NCBI GenBank assembly: GCA_003255065.1
Contig: QAOA01007522.1
Coordinates: 25,252 to 89,251, forward strand
Source: Cercis canadensis
Taxonomy: Eukaryota > Streptophyta > Magnoliopsida > Fabales > Fabaceae
Reading direction: 5' to 3'
DNA length: 64,000 nucleotides
The notes under the pieces are model-generated. The model was not told the origin of the DNA, ran no database searches, and saw nothing but the letters and a program-made list of their open reading frames with translations. Both the position numbers and the translations under genes were made by a program. Position 1 is the first letter of the stretch; every line of letters starts with the position of its first letter. Below, piece by piece: positions 13,901 through 25,409 of the stretch.

Positions 13901-15888
13901 TATCTCGTATGTGGTCTAGTCCAATTCTTGATATTTGCTCATGAACACTTAAAACAAAGGAGCAAGATTCAAATTGAGCTTGATGCTTGTGAAATATTAC
14001 ATCGGCAATTGTTGTCTTACCTATTCCACCCATGCCCCATATTCCCACAATTCTAACATCTTTTGATCCAAGGTTTAACAATGATTCAACAACTGAAATA
14101 TGGTCATGAATGCCAACCAGTCCTTCTAAATCATATGAGGAGTTACGCTTCAATTTCCTTAAAACACCTTTGACAATTTTCCCAATAAGTTTTGGTTCAG
14201 GCCTATTACATATGTAAAAGGGGAAAGGGGTGAGAGTAAGAAAAAAGAATTAAAGGAAACATTATTAGGAACGGTACCAGATATTACAAGAACATAGTTA
14301 TGGAGGAATGTGATCCGAACAGTGAAAAATACCATTTATAACAATATATTGTTTCTTGGGTTTTGCTAGTGTGTCTGCCAGTGTAAATTATAATGCACGC
14401 CATTTGGAAACTATTTACGAAAAGACAACTTTTTTGTCTATTTGAGTAACTCTTTTATTTAAAATAAAATATGTAATTTCTTGGTGTTTTGAAAAGTTAC
14501 ACTTGCTTTTTGAAAAATTTATATATAATTTTATTAAATAAATTAGTAATATAAGTTACACATTTAAAACGAAAGCTACATAAGTTTAGAATAAAAACAA
14601 AAAAGAAAACGGAAGTTACAAACTCTTGCTATGCACATCAGTGTATTATTTTGCAAGACGTACCATAGAGAAACATTTCCTTGAAAACTAAATCAATTGC
14701 TATTTCATTATGGATTTTAACAATAATTAAGACAACTTTTGACACCTACAAATAATTTTGAGAGAATTATTGTTTGATAACTCAAATAGAAAAGAATTCT
14801 AAGTCAGCGACTAAAAGAAACAAAAAGTGTCTAACTTGGTGACACTTCAAAGTTAATTTCTAAAATTACCCTCAATGATAACTACTAAGAAACATAGAAT
14901 AATCATTGTTCATATACAATGACTATTGGTCAACAAAGAACAAATTTGAAAATTTAAATTTTAGTGTCACCAAATTGAAAATCTTTATTCAGTCTCCCGC
15001 CTAGAATTCTTTTCTATTTGTGTCCCCTAACAATAATTCTCCCAATAATTTTTTTTTAAAAGTTCACACCACTCTTGTTTGATATATTGTGTAAAGACAA
15101 CTAGACATGTTGATTATATACACATCGGGTAAGTAAGCAAAAGTAACAAGACGACTTGAAAGAATCGAAAGGGGAAAAATATAAGACTGAGACCATTGTG
15201 AACGAACCACAAAACTCAAACTTGGAAGTATTTTTTAAGTGTTCCTAAAAAATTTAACTATAAAATTCTTCATATGATTCATGAATGGAACTAAAAGATT
15301 GAAATGATGTTACCTTATTTTGGTTGAATCCAACCCAGAGAGATTGGTTGCTTGTGTCAGAGCAGCCTTCCAATTGTACACTTTGTCCATATCATTTTTA
15401 AATCTCTTCTTATGTTTAAAAAATGAATCAGCATAACTCCCAGTCTGTTTCCTTACATTTGATGGATCTACGTTATAGAAAACAGGTATGATGAGCCTTC
15501 CATATCTCTCTTTGCATTCAAGTATTTTTACAAGTTCATCCAAGCACCATGTTGAAGAAGCATAATCTTTGGAAAAAATTATCACAAAAATCTCTGACTC
15601 TTCTATTGTTTTTAGAAGTGTTGACGAGATCTCTTCTCCTCTATTGAGTCTGTTATCTATGAAAGTTTTAATCCTTTTCTTGCATAGTGCATCATAAAGA
15701 TGACTCGTAAAATTGTCTCGTGTATCTTCTCCTCTGAAGCTGATGAACACTTCATAATTGGACTGAGGAGGACAAGGATCATCAGCAACTTCATCAGCAG
15801 AAGAAGCACCAATTAAGATTGGAACAGTCACTCTCTTTGAACTAACAACAAAAATAAAATATGAGTTAGCATAAATTGGATCGTTCAT
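10936..15888 (-). CDS. TIR-NB-ARC-LRR disease resistance protein (complete)
   Basis: TNL immune receptor, presumably cytosolic/nuclear, that recognises a pathogen effector. Four exons: 15888-15314, 14202-13116, 12440-12147, 12009-10936. All introns are GT-AG, and the sum is 3030 nt (1009 aa). TIR about residues 44-185 (YEVFISFRGEDTR; catalytic-type Glu in SSTWCLDEL). NB-ARC has P-loop GMGGIGKTT ~248-256, kinase-2 LLVLDDV ~323-329, RNBS-B GSRIIITTRD, GLPL CEGIPLALK ~410-418, RNBS-D-like FLDIALFYDG and MHD at ~514-516. The third exon has the usual pre-LRR segment with NIVELKMPYSLVEQLWDED. The LRR part is short and irregular (~350 aa), with only weak repeats, so effector specificity may be reduced or the C-terminus decayed. 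No frameshift seen. The gene duplicates the one at 1-2270. The start was chosen because it gives a short leader before the TIR and is shared by both copies. Confidence 0.92.
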
Positions 15889-15974
15889 AATGAAGATTCA
15901 TCAGTGAAATGTATTTATTAATCAGTAACCGCAGATTTTGAGTTTAGAATCAGATATCTATATAGTGAGATAAA

Positions 15975-16286
15975 TCAAGGGTCAGAAAATGCCTCAAATG
16001 TTAAATTATACCAAATTTTTGGACTCCAATGAAAGGCTGTGTAGCCCAAGAGTCCAAGAAAAAGCGTCAAAACCCCAGTAAACAGAGCCAAGTCTGAAGT
16101 GTGTCCCAAAAGCTTCAACAAGGTGGATGTGAATATGATGAGAGGTAACATTAACACACAGCAGATGGTCAAGAAAATCCAAGAACGTTTCAGGTAAACT
16201 TCCCACATTCTTGTCCCAAGAGCGTTTCTAAGGCAATAGCTTGCCATTTCCGACAGAATTAAGCATGGCAAAAACCAAAAGGCCAA
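15975..16286 (-). pseudogene. MATE transporter exon fragment, copy 2
   Basis: Second copy of the fragment at 2332-2655, sharing YCLRNALGTRMWEVYLKRSW and the following hydrophobic helix. A small length difference (ATATACC versus ATACC) puts the distal part in another frame, ending FEAFSDP then stop, so at least one copy is frameshifted. It ends 86 bp upstream of the TNL start codon on the same strand. The flank continues to the N at 16362. A remnant, not a working transporter. Confidence 0.6.
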
Positions 16287-16362
16287 AAAATTTCAGAGAG
16301 AGAATAATACTAGAATTAATCAAAAAAAGCAATTTAAGAGATGTGAAAGATTGTACCAGTGN

Positions 16363-16897
16363 ACAGGTCGGAAATACGCCGAAGGATAGATCTGGAAAGT
16401 TTCACGGCAATCGGAGCAGACACACGCCTCCACACGCGGAAGAAACTGGCAGCGCGTGGGTTTCACGCGCAGAGAGTGGAGTGGCGCGTGTGGGCGCGTG
16501 CGGCGGCGGCTGACGGCGGGTCTCCGGGGAATGGCCGGTCAGGGGGTTCTGAGGTTGACTGCGGGGTCAGAATTGGGATTATCGAGTCCTAAGGTGACTG
16601 GATAGAGACACAGCCACTAAACCCTAGTTTTAGAACACTGCTGGAGTATGAACACAGCAGGGAGAGGAAAAACGCCGCTGGAAAAATTCACAGCGGGAGT
16701 GGGGAGGTTTTTCTCACTAAAATTGCTCTGATACCATGTGAGAATAGTGGAAAAGGTTGTGAGACTAGCTTCTCACATCTATTATTTATACTAACTGTAC
16801 AGCAATAACGGGCCTAATCATGGGCCTAATCATAAGCTAATTACAAGCCTAAACATATGCTATAATAACTACAGTATTTACAGCTAATATTCTAACA
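16363..16897 (-). mobile_element. Ty1/copia-type retroelement, 5' LTR plus leader (truncated at an N)
   Basis: On the minus strand a 161-bp LTR (16897-16737) starts TGTTAGAATA and ends TATTCTCACA, with imperfect terminal inverted repeats TGTTAGAATA/TGTGAGAATA. It is followed directly by TGGTATCAGAGC (16736-16725), the primer-binding site for initiator tRNA-Met typical of copia elements. A GC-rich leader continues to 16363, where an N ends the contig. No gag/pol ORF remains and the second LTR is absent, so the body is missing or in the gap. Confidence 0.85.
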
Positions 16898-16922
16898 CAC
16901 TATATTGCAGTAGTTGTGCATT

Positions 16923-17104
16923 TTATGATGTGCTACAACCAGTTCCATCACCAACGACAATATCAATATTCAAATCTAATAATTGCTCATTATCAAAGTC
17001 ACTAGTCCCTTCATCTCCGTCTTCATTGAAATCTTTGTCATCATGACTTATATCAATCAATGGATTAATAGGAGAGTGTAAATGAAGTCTTGAATCCCAG
17101 TCTG
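16923..17104 (-). pseudogene. Unidentified acidic C-terminal coding remnant
   Basis: A minus-strand frame reads from TDWDSRLHLHSP through DISHDDKDFNEDGDEG to a stop at 16925-16923. The composition is coding-like and strongly acidic, and an in-frame stop lies just upstream. It resembles the acidic tails of some plant transposases, but I cannot name a family. Upstream it runs into LTR-like sequence. Confidence 0.3.
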
Positions 17105-17355
17105 TTTAGAATTCTAATCTATCTAGTCTGTCTTTTAAAGGAGTCCTAATAGAATCCTAATTTGTCTAGTTTGTCTTATAGAGTAGTCCTAGTCTAACTA
17201 GAATCCTAATCCTAGTATTCTAAGCACTCTAATTGTAAAACAAAGGCTATAAATTCACCCTTTGTTTCTAGGGTTAGTAGATAGATTCTGCATAGAAAGC
17301 CTTTGGTGTCCATGACACCCTAAGATATTAGATTCTTCCTTAGCTCTGGAACATG
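17105..17355. other. LTR-like sequence and decayed copia pol continuation
   Basis: From 17355 down to about 17275 the minus strand continues the copia segment of the neighbouring fusion ORF after its stop (HVPELRKNLIS, stop, GVMDTKGF). The part from about 17110 to 17310 on the plus strand has a promoter-like GGCTATAAATTCACCCTTTG and repeated AGTCCTA/AATCCTA words, suggestive of an LTR whose ends I could not define. Confidence 0.45.
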
Positions 17356-18492
17356 TCAAACGTCAGTAAGAGTTCTCACCACCCCATCATGCATCATGAT
17401 CTGAATAGTACCAATACCAATCGTTTTGCAAGGCGCATCATTGCCCATTAAAACGTTTCCTCCATATCTGTTCTCATATGTTGAAAACCAATCCTTAAAA
17501 GGACACATATGATACGAGCAATCAGAGTCTAGCACCCATTGATCTGACGGGTGCTGATGATCAACAACTGCAAGAACCAAGTCTGATTCTGAAAAGGATT
17601 CTTCTTTGGCTATAGCAGCAACCAAATTCCTCCTATTATTATTATTATTCTTCTTTGGACATTCATATTTCCAGTGTCCCGATTCCTTGTAGTATCTACA
17701 GATGTCTTTTGGATCCACCTTCGGTTCCATCTTGGACTTGTTCTTATTTTTAATAAAATACCAACACAAATGGTTCCCCATCTTCACAAAGCTCCAATTC
17801 CCTATTTTCTTCCTAGAATCCATGAGTTCCTCAGGCAACAACAAGAGTTGAATAGCTTCATCATTAAGGTCAATTGCAATAGTGTGACCATGATCATTCT
17901 TATTGCTCCAATAAGCAATTCCACCAACAGAGATTGATTCCCTAAGAAGAAAATAACTTATGGGACCATAACAAGAAATTTCCCTCCATGACATATCTCT
18001 ATCAACTGTCAATGCATACCAATGAAGACTTGCTCCTCTATCACGTCGACCGGGCAATATTACCTTAAATTTCCCATTGTTAATGTGTGCAATCTTAGCA
18101 TGAGTTGGAAAGCATGATTTTGGTATAGGAGACAGTTTTACAACTTGCATGGTAATGGGATTTGCAACATATAAAATTTCAGCTGGACATTCTTTACGGA
18201 TCAACAAAATACCATCTTGGCTATCACATATTCTTCCTGGGAAAGGAGACCTACCATATAGAAACTTGAACTTTGTTTCATCTATTTGAAAGAATTTGGC
18301 AGAATATGGAGGATTTGCATCTTGGAGATAAACACAAGACTTAGAACGAAGGAGGTGCAAATTGACAAATTGTGGATCATGGGGTATAGCAGCCCAAGCT
18401 TTGCAAACATATTTTATGTGATCCATCCAGAACTTTGCCGGAACCTTACTGAGAATCTTGATGATGATATCTTCAGGAAGATACATTGACAT
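17356..18492 (-). CDS. F-box protein fused in frame to a copia gag/protease segment
   Basis: 378 aa, single coding exon. Residues 1-45 are an F-box ([18 protein letters not shown]..., VCKAW), which would bind SKP1 in an SCF ubiquitin ligase. Residues ~50-242 are an F-box-associated substrate region. At residue ~242 (about 17767), after MGNHL, the sequence switches to copia-type Gag/Pol. This has [12 protein letters not shown], a zinc knuckle [14 protein letters not shown] whose second Cys is Tyr, a poly-Asn run from an AAT repeat, then protease-like [12 protein letters not shown] (family DSG is DSD, so the active site is lost). It ends with [16 protein letters not shown] and VVRTLTDV. The stop is a CGA-to-TGA type change, since copia sequence continues after it. 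A paralogue at 19741-20119 keeps a different, presumably native C-terminus after MGNHL. The frame is open across the junction; whether it is translated is unknown. Confidence 0.8.
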   Translation of the reverse strand: MSMYLPEDIIIKILSKVPAKFWMDHIKYVCKAWAAIPHDPQFVNLHLLRSKSCVYLQDANPPYSAKFFQIDETKFKFLYGRSPFPGRICDSQDGILLIRKECPAEILYVANPITMQVVKLSPIPKSCFPTHAKIAHINNGKFKVILPGRRDRGASLHWYALTVDRDMSWREISCYGPISYFLLRESISVGGIAYWSNKNDHGHTIAIDLNDEAIQLLLLPEELMDSRKKIGNWSFVKMGNHLCWYFIKNKNKSKMEPKVDPKDICRYYKESGHWKYECPKKNNNNNRRNLVAAIAKEESFSESDLVLAVVDHQHPSDQWVLDSDCSYHMCPFKDWFSTYENRYGGNVLMGNDAPCKTIGIGTIQIMMHDGVVRTLTDV

Positions 18493-19020
18493 ATTCTTGC
18501 TCTTGCTACTAATTTGGTGAGAATGAACAACAATCTTCCTTTCCGTTCTTCTTTTCTTTTAGCAGTGCATGCTATTCTCAAGAACAAAAAATTAACTTAG
18601 AAGTTTAATTTATAACAACAATATCTAAAAATTTATTCTTAGTAAATCTAATAATTAACATGTCTTCCATAGGCTCTAACAATTATGTCAGCTAAAAAAT
18701 CCCATCAATCTTGTTACTTTTGGCTAAAATTCAAACACAAAAATCGCAAACCCTAAAACAGACTTTAATAGTACTCAATCAAATCATAGGCTATTTAGAA
18801 GATCATATCAATCTTTACTTATCACTATTCCCAAAAAAAATCATATGGAAGCAAATAATTCAAGGATTAAAAGAAGTAAGAATAGAAGCAGCACTTTAAA
18901 CTACCTTGAGATTGATGTTTCGCAGAGAAGTATAAACCACAGCGACAGAGAGAAAAGAGTACAGGGAGCAACGCAGCAACGGGACTTTGTTTATTAAAGA
19001 GGCAAAGCTCTTTATTTATA
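18493..19020 (-). promoter_or_regulatory. Probable promoter, leader exon and 5' intron of the F-box fusion gene
   Basis: Reading the minus strand, a TATA box TATAAATAAA lies at 19020-19011. It is followed by a pyrimidine-rich leader that ends AATCTCAAG|GTAGTT (donor near 18903). Several AG acceptors occur shortly before the ATG at 18492, for example after a pyrimidine-rich stretch near 18555. This fits a noncoding first exon with one intron in the 5' UTR. Inferred from sequence pattern only. Confidence 0.45.
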
Positions 19021-19740
19021 CACGTCATTGTTCAATTAACCAGCTGCTTTTAGTACCTACATTTCTCATGAAAAATATTAAGTATATATAGGCATGATGT
19101 AATTTTAAATTTTTAGATAATTTTTAATGATCATGATAATTATCAAAATCTGATGTTATAATATTCAGAATCAAGGGAAATATGATGTTTTAGTTCCAAA
19201 AAGATGTATAATTTCTTAATTTAATCCATTCACCTATAATTCTCTCTATTAAAACCTTCAAATAATTTTTTTCTGGTAAAAAAATTTTGTATGTTTTAAT
19301 TTACACTAATTTAAAACCATCGTGCCAAACCAAATAGCTTGTGGTCGTTGAACCCAAAGTCGTAGCTAAAGTAGTACCAAAAAAAAATAAAGAACTATCA
19401 TGCCTAGGTGTTTCAAATTAAGATTGTGGAAAGATTGAATTAACATGCTCAATAATCATATTACCCAAAAAAAATAAACTCAATAATGTAATTAAGAAAA
19501 CCCACCTCACAAGTTATAATACATCAGAAACTAATCATCATAATTTAACAATTTTGCATTTTCATCCAACTTTCAGAAAAGAGTGTCCTCTCACATAATG
19601 GTTGAATAACAGGCCAGAAAAATATAGTATATAATAAGAATATTTTGAACATTTAAAGAAAATCATCATTTTTATTCTCACTAAATAATACTTAAAGCAA
19701 TGGAGAACGTGCAAACAATACATTACACTTTATAAATATC
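19021..19740. other. Intergenic AT-rich stretch
   Basis: No ORF, RNA gene or terminal-repeat element recognised. Confidence 0.4.
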
Positions 19741-21515
19741 CTATCCAAACACACCATTAATGGATGAGGAGATTGCTTTAACTTCCTTGTGGAGACACTT
19801 TTTAACTTGCCTGTTAATTTTCCACACTGAAAAAACCACAACCTTTATGCATGTTTCCCAGGATACCGTACGGATCACTACTTGTTGATCATCAAGAAAA
19901 GTTAAAAGAGAGATTGAACCACTACTCTTCAGTATGCTTCCCCTAATTGAATGCAATCGGTTTTCGCTCATATATTTTGTGCATCTCTTCAAAATTTTCA
20001 ATATCCATAACTTGATCTCTCTAGAACTGGTACTCCAAGAGTTATCACCCAAATGATTTCCCATTTCCATAAAATTCCAATTACCTCTATCTTTCCTAAC
20101 AACGTCGAGTTCCTCGGGCTAGGGGTGGGCACCGGTCCGGTCAGTTCAGGTTGATAATTTTTTGGGCCGACCAAACCTTACCGGGTCTTGAAAGACTTGA
20201 CTCAGTTCGACTAGTCTATAGTGTGGTGATGATCATGTTAAGGTGTCACGGTCTATAAACATGACGAGCAAATTTCGAGCACCTAAACAACTCCAATTGA
20301 TTTAAAACTTTGCAGAGAGATAAAGAGGAGTGTAGAGAAGCCCCACGTCAAATTTGAGCACAAACGAAGCATTGTATAATTTTTGCCATTTTTGTAAAGT
20401 TTGGGGGTATTTTCATCTTTTCATTTCACTATGCTTGTCCAGTGTGGGTGTTCAGCACATGGCTGTGTAGCTTGTATTTTAGATGAATTTAAATATATCT
20501 TAATAGGTGTTTCGATACCCAAAACTCCAAAAAGAGGCCTTATGTTAGGTGAGAAAAATTATGTTTGATCATGCCAAGAGAGAATCCGCATATTAGTCTC
20601 TTTAGGGGGAGGGTGCCAAGTGACCCGAGGTGGGACTTGGTGCTAGCATAGGGGTAAGCTTTGTGTTACTGTTTACTTCCCTTACACATTGTCAATATTT
20701 TGTATTACACTCATATCTATCAATAAAAAGAATAACCTCTCTTCTTATATATTTGCCGCCTTATATTTTGTTCACTAGTGTGTGACTGTGCGCGTGTCTA
20801 TTGTGTTGGCTTGTTTGCTGTGTGCAATACTTGAGATGCTATAATGTACATGTTATCGTTGTCACACTTGCGAGGGATGTTATTGTCAAGCCTCGGGTAT
20901 ATTATCGGTTGCTTAGTCACTTAACATGTGTGGGTTGGGTCAAATGGGATAGGCTGACTTGTTTTCTCAGAAGAGTTACGCAAGTGCCGCGCAATCTGGC
21001 AAGGGAGAACTTGTCGGCCCATGATGCCAAGGTCAATAACAAAGAAAAAGAAATAGTGCGGTGATGAATAGCCTCATCAAGCAACAAAAGGAGATGAATA
21101 ATCTCAACATTCAGGTCAATAGCAATAGTGCGGTGATGATAATACCAATAACTATTGCTCCAATACGTAGTTCCAGCAATAGAGATTGACTTTCTAATGA
21201 AAAATGAACTTGTGGGATAAGAGCAAGAAACTCTCTACCACCACAAAATATCTGTCCACTGTCAATGCATACCAACAAAGACTTGTACTTGCCCCTTCAA
21301 GAGATCCACCAAAGAAGATTACCTTAAATTTTCCTTTGCAAATTTGCGCAATCTTAGCTCACAAGGAAAGCAGGGATTGGATTTGGGAGGCAATTATGCA
21401 ACTTGCATAGTAATAAGATTTGTGACATAGACAATTGGATCCATATATCCTCTATTGATCAATAATAATATAGCATCTTTGCTATTGCATATTCTTCCGG
21501 GAAAAGGCTAGTCTC
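19741..21515 (-). pseudogene. F-box-associated gene, truncated and interrupted paralogue
   Basis: Two blocks on the minus strand, 21515-21072 and 20119-19741, correspond to residues ~85-242 of the neighbouring F-box gene plus a further C-terminus. The second block encodes PEELDVVRKDRGNWNFMEMGNHL and then a ~90-residue tail ending ISSSINGVFG, stop. The N-terminal F-box is absent (similarity ends near 21515) and a 0.95-kb insertion separates the blocks, so this is a pseudogene. Its value is that it shows what the C-terminus looked like before the copia fusion in the neighbour. Confidence 0.75.
20120..21071. mobile_element. Insertion in the F-box paralogue, hAT-like at one end
   Basis: Begins TAGGGGTGGGCACCGG, a typical hAT terminus followed by CCGG/GGTT-type subterminal words, directly after CCTCGGGC of the F-box gene. 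The gene resumes at 21072 with CCTCATCAAGCAACA, which repeats part of the target (CCTC..GCAACA). I found no matching inverted terminus at the right end. The interior includes retroelement-like sequence (20650-21060, with an 87-codon open frame of unknown origin), so this may be composite or deleted. Confidence 0.5.
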
Positions 21516-21960
21516 CAAGCTTTTGATGCACAATGTAAGTTAGAATGTAATAATCTGTGCTACAAATACCAGAAGTCATGGCTTATCTATGCCACAGATG
21601 CCTCATGTATGAGCACAAAAAATAAAAAAATCATTCATGGAGGATATTGAACAATGCTTAAGAGCGTTCTGTTGCTCTTTTCAACCATATTCTCAGCCAA
21701 GCTAACAGAGTATCTCATCAATTAGCCAAACCTATCCGTCAGAGCATGAAATAATATGGATAGAAAACATTCTGTGGTTGAAGCATCTAATTAGTCAGTT
21801 AGAAATCAGAATTGATAATGATTTATTGAGTGTCAAATAATACATCAAAATTTCCTAGAGCACAAACACACACCATTCAGTGTGGTATCCAACATGAACT
21901 CTTCACAGCCTTAATCCTTTCCCTTTCTTAACCCCTTTTGGAACCCTAAAGTTACCTTAA
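21516..21960. other. Intergenic, nothing recognised
   Basis: Past the end of F-box similarity; no coding signal or repeat seen before the MITE at 21961. Confidence 0.4.
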
Positions 21961-22276
21961 GGGTATGTTTGGTAAGGGGTAAAAGGGTAAAGATTAAGGG
22001 ATTATCATTTACTCGTTTTTCAAGGAGTAACAATGAGTGTAAACATTACTCTTTCATTATGTTTGGTATACTTAGTAATTTGAGGAGATGAAGAGAGGAA
22101 GAAGGGGGAGAGTTTGAGGAGATGGGGGATTGGTGAAGGAGGTCCAAACTTTTCCCCCTCTATTACTCCCCTAAATAATTTCCTTCAATATATTTTTACA
22201 ACCAAACATTTTTAAAACAAAGTAAATTTTACTCCCTTAACTTTTACTCCTTTTAATCCCCCTACCAAACACACCC
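21961..22276. mobile_element. PIF/Harbinger-like (Tourist-type) MITE, 316 bp
   Basis: Terminal inverted repeats GGGTATGTTTGGTAAGGGG and (reverse complement of the right end) GGGTGTGTTTGGTAGGGGG, with similarity continuing inward through AAAAGG. Flanked by TAA at 21958-21960 and 22277-22279, a 3-bp target duplication as made by Harbinger-type elements. No coding capacity. Confidence 0.85.
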
Positions 22277-22279
22277 TAA

Positions 22280-24197
22280 GCCTAAACCTTCAAACAATCA
22301 ACAAATCAATCTGATTATGCCATTTAATCAACTTCTAATAACCAGGATTTATAGAATATAACAAGATCTTTTTTCTTTAACAGTCAATGACAAAATCTTA
22401 ATCTTTCAAATTCACATTTGATCAATAAATCCTAAAGCATTCTTCTTCAATTCAAATGCTCAAGTCCTATCTCCATAACACCAAAGTCAAACTTCCCATC
22501 AAGGTGATTTGCTTGTATGCGTTAGGCCAACCAACCATACTGGTAGAATAAATTTTAGTTAACCATTATCTCAAGAAAAGAAGTAAGATATTAAAGTTCA
22601 TAAATCCTACCTAGTACCATTAATTACCCAAACAAAAATAAGAGGGTTTGAGATTGTGCTGAACAGGGTGAATGAAGTCATGAACATTGCCTAACTGTTA
22701 TGTTCTGCCAAAAGAAATCCTCAAGGACTTTTTCTCAGTTTTATTCAGGAAACATTCTGTCAAAATATCAGAGACTGGGTATATCATCTCAAATCCAAAA
22801 CGCCAAAAGATGAATGCTATTTTACTCATTCAACACATAAGCAAACCACATCATTTCTACCAGCCGCCATGTTCTCTTAACCCAACCCTCCTCCCCCACC
22901 CCCAGTCCTTCCCCACCAGTCTGAATTGAGCCCTTCCCCACCAGTCTGAATTGTGTCTAACCACCATTCCTTGTTCTTTATCATAATGAAAAAACAACTA
23001 TATATCCATACAACTCTAGTACTTCCTAGCATTTTCTTCTGGTTAATATCATTATTGGTCAATAACAATCAATTGGTAGATTTTCTAGCTTCTAGTGCTA
23101 CCATTTCCTAAACCAACACCTTCCACAAGACCATTTCCTCAAAGTACAGCAGAAGGTTTCCTGTTCTAGCACAATGACCATCAGGTATCAAGTATAATAT
23201 AATGGGGAAAATAGACAAACTATTCATTCTAACCATCTTCAGCAGATTTGGAAAGAATAGATCATTGTTCACATGTAGAGATAAATCTACCAGTTAAATA
23301 TGCACGCCAATTCTTCCTCAAGAATAAAGTAACCTATCCATAATCTGGATAAAAGTAAACGTACACATTTTTAGAGATTAAAGGTTGGAAAGAGATAAAT
23401 GATTTATTTAACCTGAAATTCTGTCTCACATTATGTTATCTATTCTACAGAGTAAACTTTCTTCATGAAACACAAACCATATAAATTAAGAATATATTAT
23501 CCATCTGTGGTCTGGATACAAGTAAACTTATGCATGAAATTGCTGTAGGGAGGACATAATTTAGTTAGGTTCAGTGAGTATAAACACAAGGAAGGATAGC
23601 ACAAGAAAAGAAATCTTCATCTTAGGGTCAGAACATCCTCATTCAGTAGAAGACAAGGCTAACTATTAATTTATAAGGTTTCATGCACTATACAGAGTGT
23701 AAGAATATAAGAAGGAAGCAAAGAATGATAAAGAATAAACACTAGCGATCATATGATATGTGCAAATTTGAACATCTATGCAAGATGTATGGAGACACAT
23801 TGATCTACACCAACGAATTTGAACTTCATGTGGTGGACTCCAAATAATTCTTAAAAGAATTTCTTTCTTTCTTCTTTTTGTTACATAAAAGCTGGCCAGT
23901 CCAAAAGTTCTTCCATTTATGCTGAAAGCTTGCATAATCACTTTCGTAGTATTCATCCCAACAAATTTCCAACATATGGGCAACTAAGGTAGATAAGTGA
24001 CTCACAAAACCATAATAATTTTGGGGCGTCAAGCAAATGAGTTTTCTATTCAAAAATTGGACATACAATGGAAGCAACTATTATTGAAGATCCTTATTGA
24101 CAACCGTATACATATTAAACAAAAACAAATAACTTCCCAAGAAAAATTAATCTATAAAGAACAACAGAGAATTGAAGATACCGTCAATGCCATCAAC
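22280..24197. other. Intergenic, 3' side of the mitoferrin-like gene
   Basis: Contains a short CCCCAC-rich patch with a 20-odd-bp direct repeat (CCCTTCCCCACCAGTCTGAATT-like, 22908-22952). Short ORFs here show no recognisable domain. The part nearest 24197 is probably the 3' UTR of the carrier gene. Confidence 0.4.
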
Positions 24198-25409
24198 TCA
24201 GCTAGGAGAAACAGACATTTCATCTAACTCCTTCTTCCTAAGATATTGTTGCAGTATCATAAGCCTAGCCGTTTCAAATGCAAAGTATCCCAATGCTGAA
24301 AAACAAGCACTATGAACAACTCGAGGACCCATTCCCCGGGTCAGTCCAACCCACCCTTCTTCCTTCAAAATTTGCTTCACAGTAGCAGAAACCCCACTGT
24401 ACATTGCAGCAGCAACTTTATTCACAGCCTCCCCGTGAACCTGTGTCATCAACCTGGTCTTAACCACATCCAATGGAGTAGTAAGAGAAGCAGATATTGC
24501 CCCAGCCAATCCCCCACAAAAAACACTCTGCATTGGCTCTAAATGACTCTGCTTCGTCCTACTTAATACTGCAGCTTTCAAATATTCAAATGATGAATAA
24601 CTCAAAACCCCAGCAGGTAAATTTCTAAGCAATGTAGCAGAGTACCCAGCATACAAACCCAATACACCATCTTTCTCTAAAATTTTCAGCAAAACCTCCC
24701 AAGACCTTCCCTTTGCACCAGTTTGCATTCTCTGAGTGATCAATTCCTTTGGAACCATTATTGCCGAAGACACAATATTCCCCATTGCCCCAGCTGTTGG
24801 GGGAATCAACACGGAAGGGAATTTATCAAATTTCGACAAAAATGACTTTCCAAACTCACAAGTACCAAAATACACAGCAGAAGAAGCAGTGGAACCAACA
24901 ATCACTGCAGATACACCGCTATAAAACCCAAGAATCCCCTTTGTTTGGAAGGTCTTAACAATGGCATCAAAGGTATTCTTATAAATCTCAGACGCACCTT
25001 TGGTTTGCATCTTCGTTTTGATGGTATCAAGTGGATGCAGGCAGACATAGGTGAAAGCACCGGCGATTCCACCACCACCGGCACCGATAAGGGCCCTTTC
25101 AAAGACCGATAGATTCTTCATAAAAGCTTGAACCTTTGGGCTGTTTCGTGAAGTGGGTTTGACTTTGAGCCATTTCGGGGTTCTTCGCTCCATCTGGGTC
25201 TGGATGGCCATGGAGGTTGAAGCAAAGGTGAGGTCGGTGATGGGTCGCTCGGAAAATTTGATTTTGTGGACATGGTTGGTGGCGCGAGTGATAGGGGTGG
25301 ATATGAGTGTGTTGAATTGGTTTACGAGGCCACTGAACTCAGTGAGAGATAAGGGGTCGCAGGGTTTCGGAGATGGTAGGCCAAGAGAGGCTGAGATTCT
25401 CGCCTCCAT
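24198..25409 (-). CDS. MFL1: Mitoferrin-like 1, chloroplast envelope carrier
   Basis: 403-aa mitochondrial-carrier-family protein of the mitoferrin-like subgroup. The Arabidopsis homologue sits in the chloroplast envelope and contributes to plastid iron supply. The first ~100 residues look like a plastid transit region. The core has three ~100-residue repeats, each with the carrier signature: PLDTIK (~126-131), PKELITQ (~220-226) and PLDVVK (~312-317). Six membrane segments are expected, and the GAGGGGIAGAFTYV helix starts near residue 109. The frame is open upstream to 25622, but the ATG at 25409 (MEARISASLGLPSP) is chosen because it matches the known N-terminus and length (~400 aa). Intronless, no damage seen. 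It stands alone, unrelated to the flanking transposons. Confidence 0.92.
   Translation of the reverse strand: MEARISASLGLPSPKPCDPLSLTEFSGLVNQFNTLISTPITRATNHVHKIKFSERPITDLTFASTSMAIQTQMERRTPKWLKVKPTSRNSPKVQAFMKNLSVFERALIGAGGGGIAGAFTYVCLHPLDTIKTKMQTKGASEIYKNTFDAIVKTFQTKGILGFYSGVSAVIVGSTASSAVYFGTCEFGKSFLSKFDKFPSVLIPPTAGAMGNIVSSAIMVPKELITQRMQTGAKGRSWEVLLKILEKDGVLGLYAGYSATLLRNLPAGVLSYSSFEYLKAAVLSRTKQSHLEPMQSVFCGGLAGAISASLTTPLDVVKTRLMTQVHGEAVNKVAAAMYSGVSATVKQILKEEGWVGLTRGMGPRVVHSACFSALGYFAFETARLMILQQYLRKKELDEMSVSPS

Noticed and set aside
20801..21064. 87-codon ORF inside the insertion
   Set aside because: No recognisable domain; lies in retroelement-like sequence, so not called as a gene.
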